This document shows positions 4,990-5,157 of a DNA stretch of 5,157 nucleotides, one piece after another (within the stretch, counting starts at the first letter, position 1; each line of letters opens with the position of its first letter). The stretch is from JBDKGD01 sp964513095 (GTDB taxonomy: Bacteria; Patescibacteriota; Minisyncoccia; UBA6257; 2-01-FULL-56-20). The notes under the pieces were generated by a model. The model did no database searches. It was not told the DNA's origin and saw only the letters and a list, made by a program, of their open reading frames with translations. The position numbers and the translations under genes are program-made. The stretch spans positions 1 to 5,157 of the forward strand of contig CAZELH010000049.1 in NCBI GenBank assembly GCA_964513095.1. Direction: 5' to 3'.

Positions 4990-5018
4990 AGTATAGATGA
5001 AATTGACCAAAAAGTAAA
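4990..5018 (-). promoter_or_regulatory. Candidate promoter of secY
   Basis: On the minus strand: TTTACT (5013-5018, 4 of 6), a 17-base spacer, and TATACT (4990-4995, 5 of 6). The start would be near 4983, giving a 17-base leader. A weaker box, TACTAT (4975-4980), lies only eight bases before the ATG and could give an almost leaderless mRNA. Readthrough from the ribosomal genes is also possible. Confidence 0.5.
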
Positions 5019-5047
5019 ACATGAGTCGCAAAACGCTATACGTGCAT

Positions 5048-5091
5048 CTTGTATCGCAAGAAGTAATTTTCTTTATACTCCATGATACAAG
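5048..5091. repeat. Inverted repeat CTTGTATC ... GATACAAG
   Basis: Perfect 8-base arms at 5048-5055 and 5084-5091 with a 28-base loop. It abuts and slightly overlaps the GACCTGCC palindrome, so the two could be competing or stacked structures in the rplO-secY transcript. Confidence 0.5.
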
Positions 5092-5111
5092 ACCTGCCGG
5101 TAGGCAGGTCT
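5090..5111. repeat. Palindrome AGACCTGCC-GGTA-GGCAGGTCT between rplO and secY
   Basis: A perfect 9-base-pair stem with a four-base loop, starting five bases after the rplO stop codon. CCTGCC/GGCAGG palindromes are, from memory, abundant dispersed repeats in Parcubacteria genomes. No U-tract follows on the minus strand, so it is not a classical terminator, though it might protect the rplO mRNA end. Confidence 0.75.
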
Positions 5112-5116
5112 AGGTT

Positions 5117-5157
5117 TTAAGATATTGATCCTCCCGCCTTTTCAATCGCAGAGCGAA
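5117..5157 (-). CDS. rplO: C-terminal end of ribosomal protein L15 (partial)
   Basis: Only the last 12 codons and the stop are in the window; they read RSAIEKAGGSIS. The 'xxAIEKAGGS' ending is typical of the L15 C-terminus, and L15 is the usual gene just before secY in the spc operon, which makes the call firm despite the short length. L15 is a large-subunit ribosomal protein that helps late assembly of the 50S particle. The gene continues beyond the right edge. Confidence 0.85.
   Translation of the reverse strand, partial: RSAIEKAGGSIS

Overview
This window is part of a ribosomal-protein (spc-type) gene cluster read on the minus strand. From right to left it runs: the last codons of rplO (ribosomal protein L15), secY, an inserted pair of small membrane-protein genes, adk, map, a GC-rich gene of unknown function, and the start of one more small gene cut by the left edge. 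The organism is most likely a Candidate Phyla Radiation (Patescibacteria, probably Parcubacteria-like) bacterium. This is inferred from the adenylate kinase variant (SGSPRT and DTGK motifs plus a four-cysteine zinc LID), the CCTGCC/GGCAGG palindrome, core genes without Shine-Dalgarno sequences, and the resemblance of the 213-residue protein to hypothetical proteins I recall from such genomes. No database search was possible.

Right part (about 3695-5157): the rplO end, a 150-base gap holding a palindromic repeat and a secY promoter, then a full-length secY for the protein-export channel. Middle (about 2382-3694): an insertion between secY and adk, which are normally adjacent. It holds a minus-strand three-helix membrane protein and, facing it, a plus-strand protein with two membrane helices and a charged, winged-helix-like tail. 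The two genes converge on one shared bidirectional terminator. Repeats sharing the decamer CTACACCCTA, together with GGGATGAC-type palindromes, lie on both sides of the insertion. Left-middle (968-2381): adk and map overlap by 32 bases and form one transcription unit. An extended -10 box sits so close to adk that its mRNA should start at the AUG itself.

Left part (1-980): a self-contained cassette. A near-consensus sigma70 promoter overlapping the end of map drives a gene with a good ribosome binding site that ends in a strong intrinsic terminator. Three copies of CTATCAG, two of them centres of 13-base palindromes, lie in its leader. The gene is clearly GC-richer than its neighbours, and its C-terminal tail contains a duplicated stretch. 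The last gene (1-103) starts directly behind its own -10 box.

The core genes handle protein export (SecY), nucleotide balance (Adk) and removal of the initiator methionine (Map). The three accessory genes have no firm function. They and the repeats around them are the parts worth a second look.
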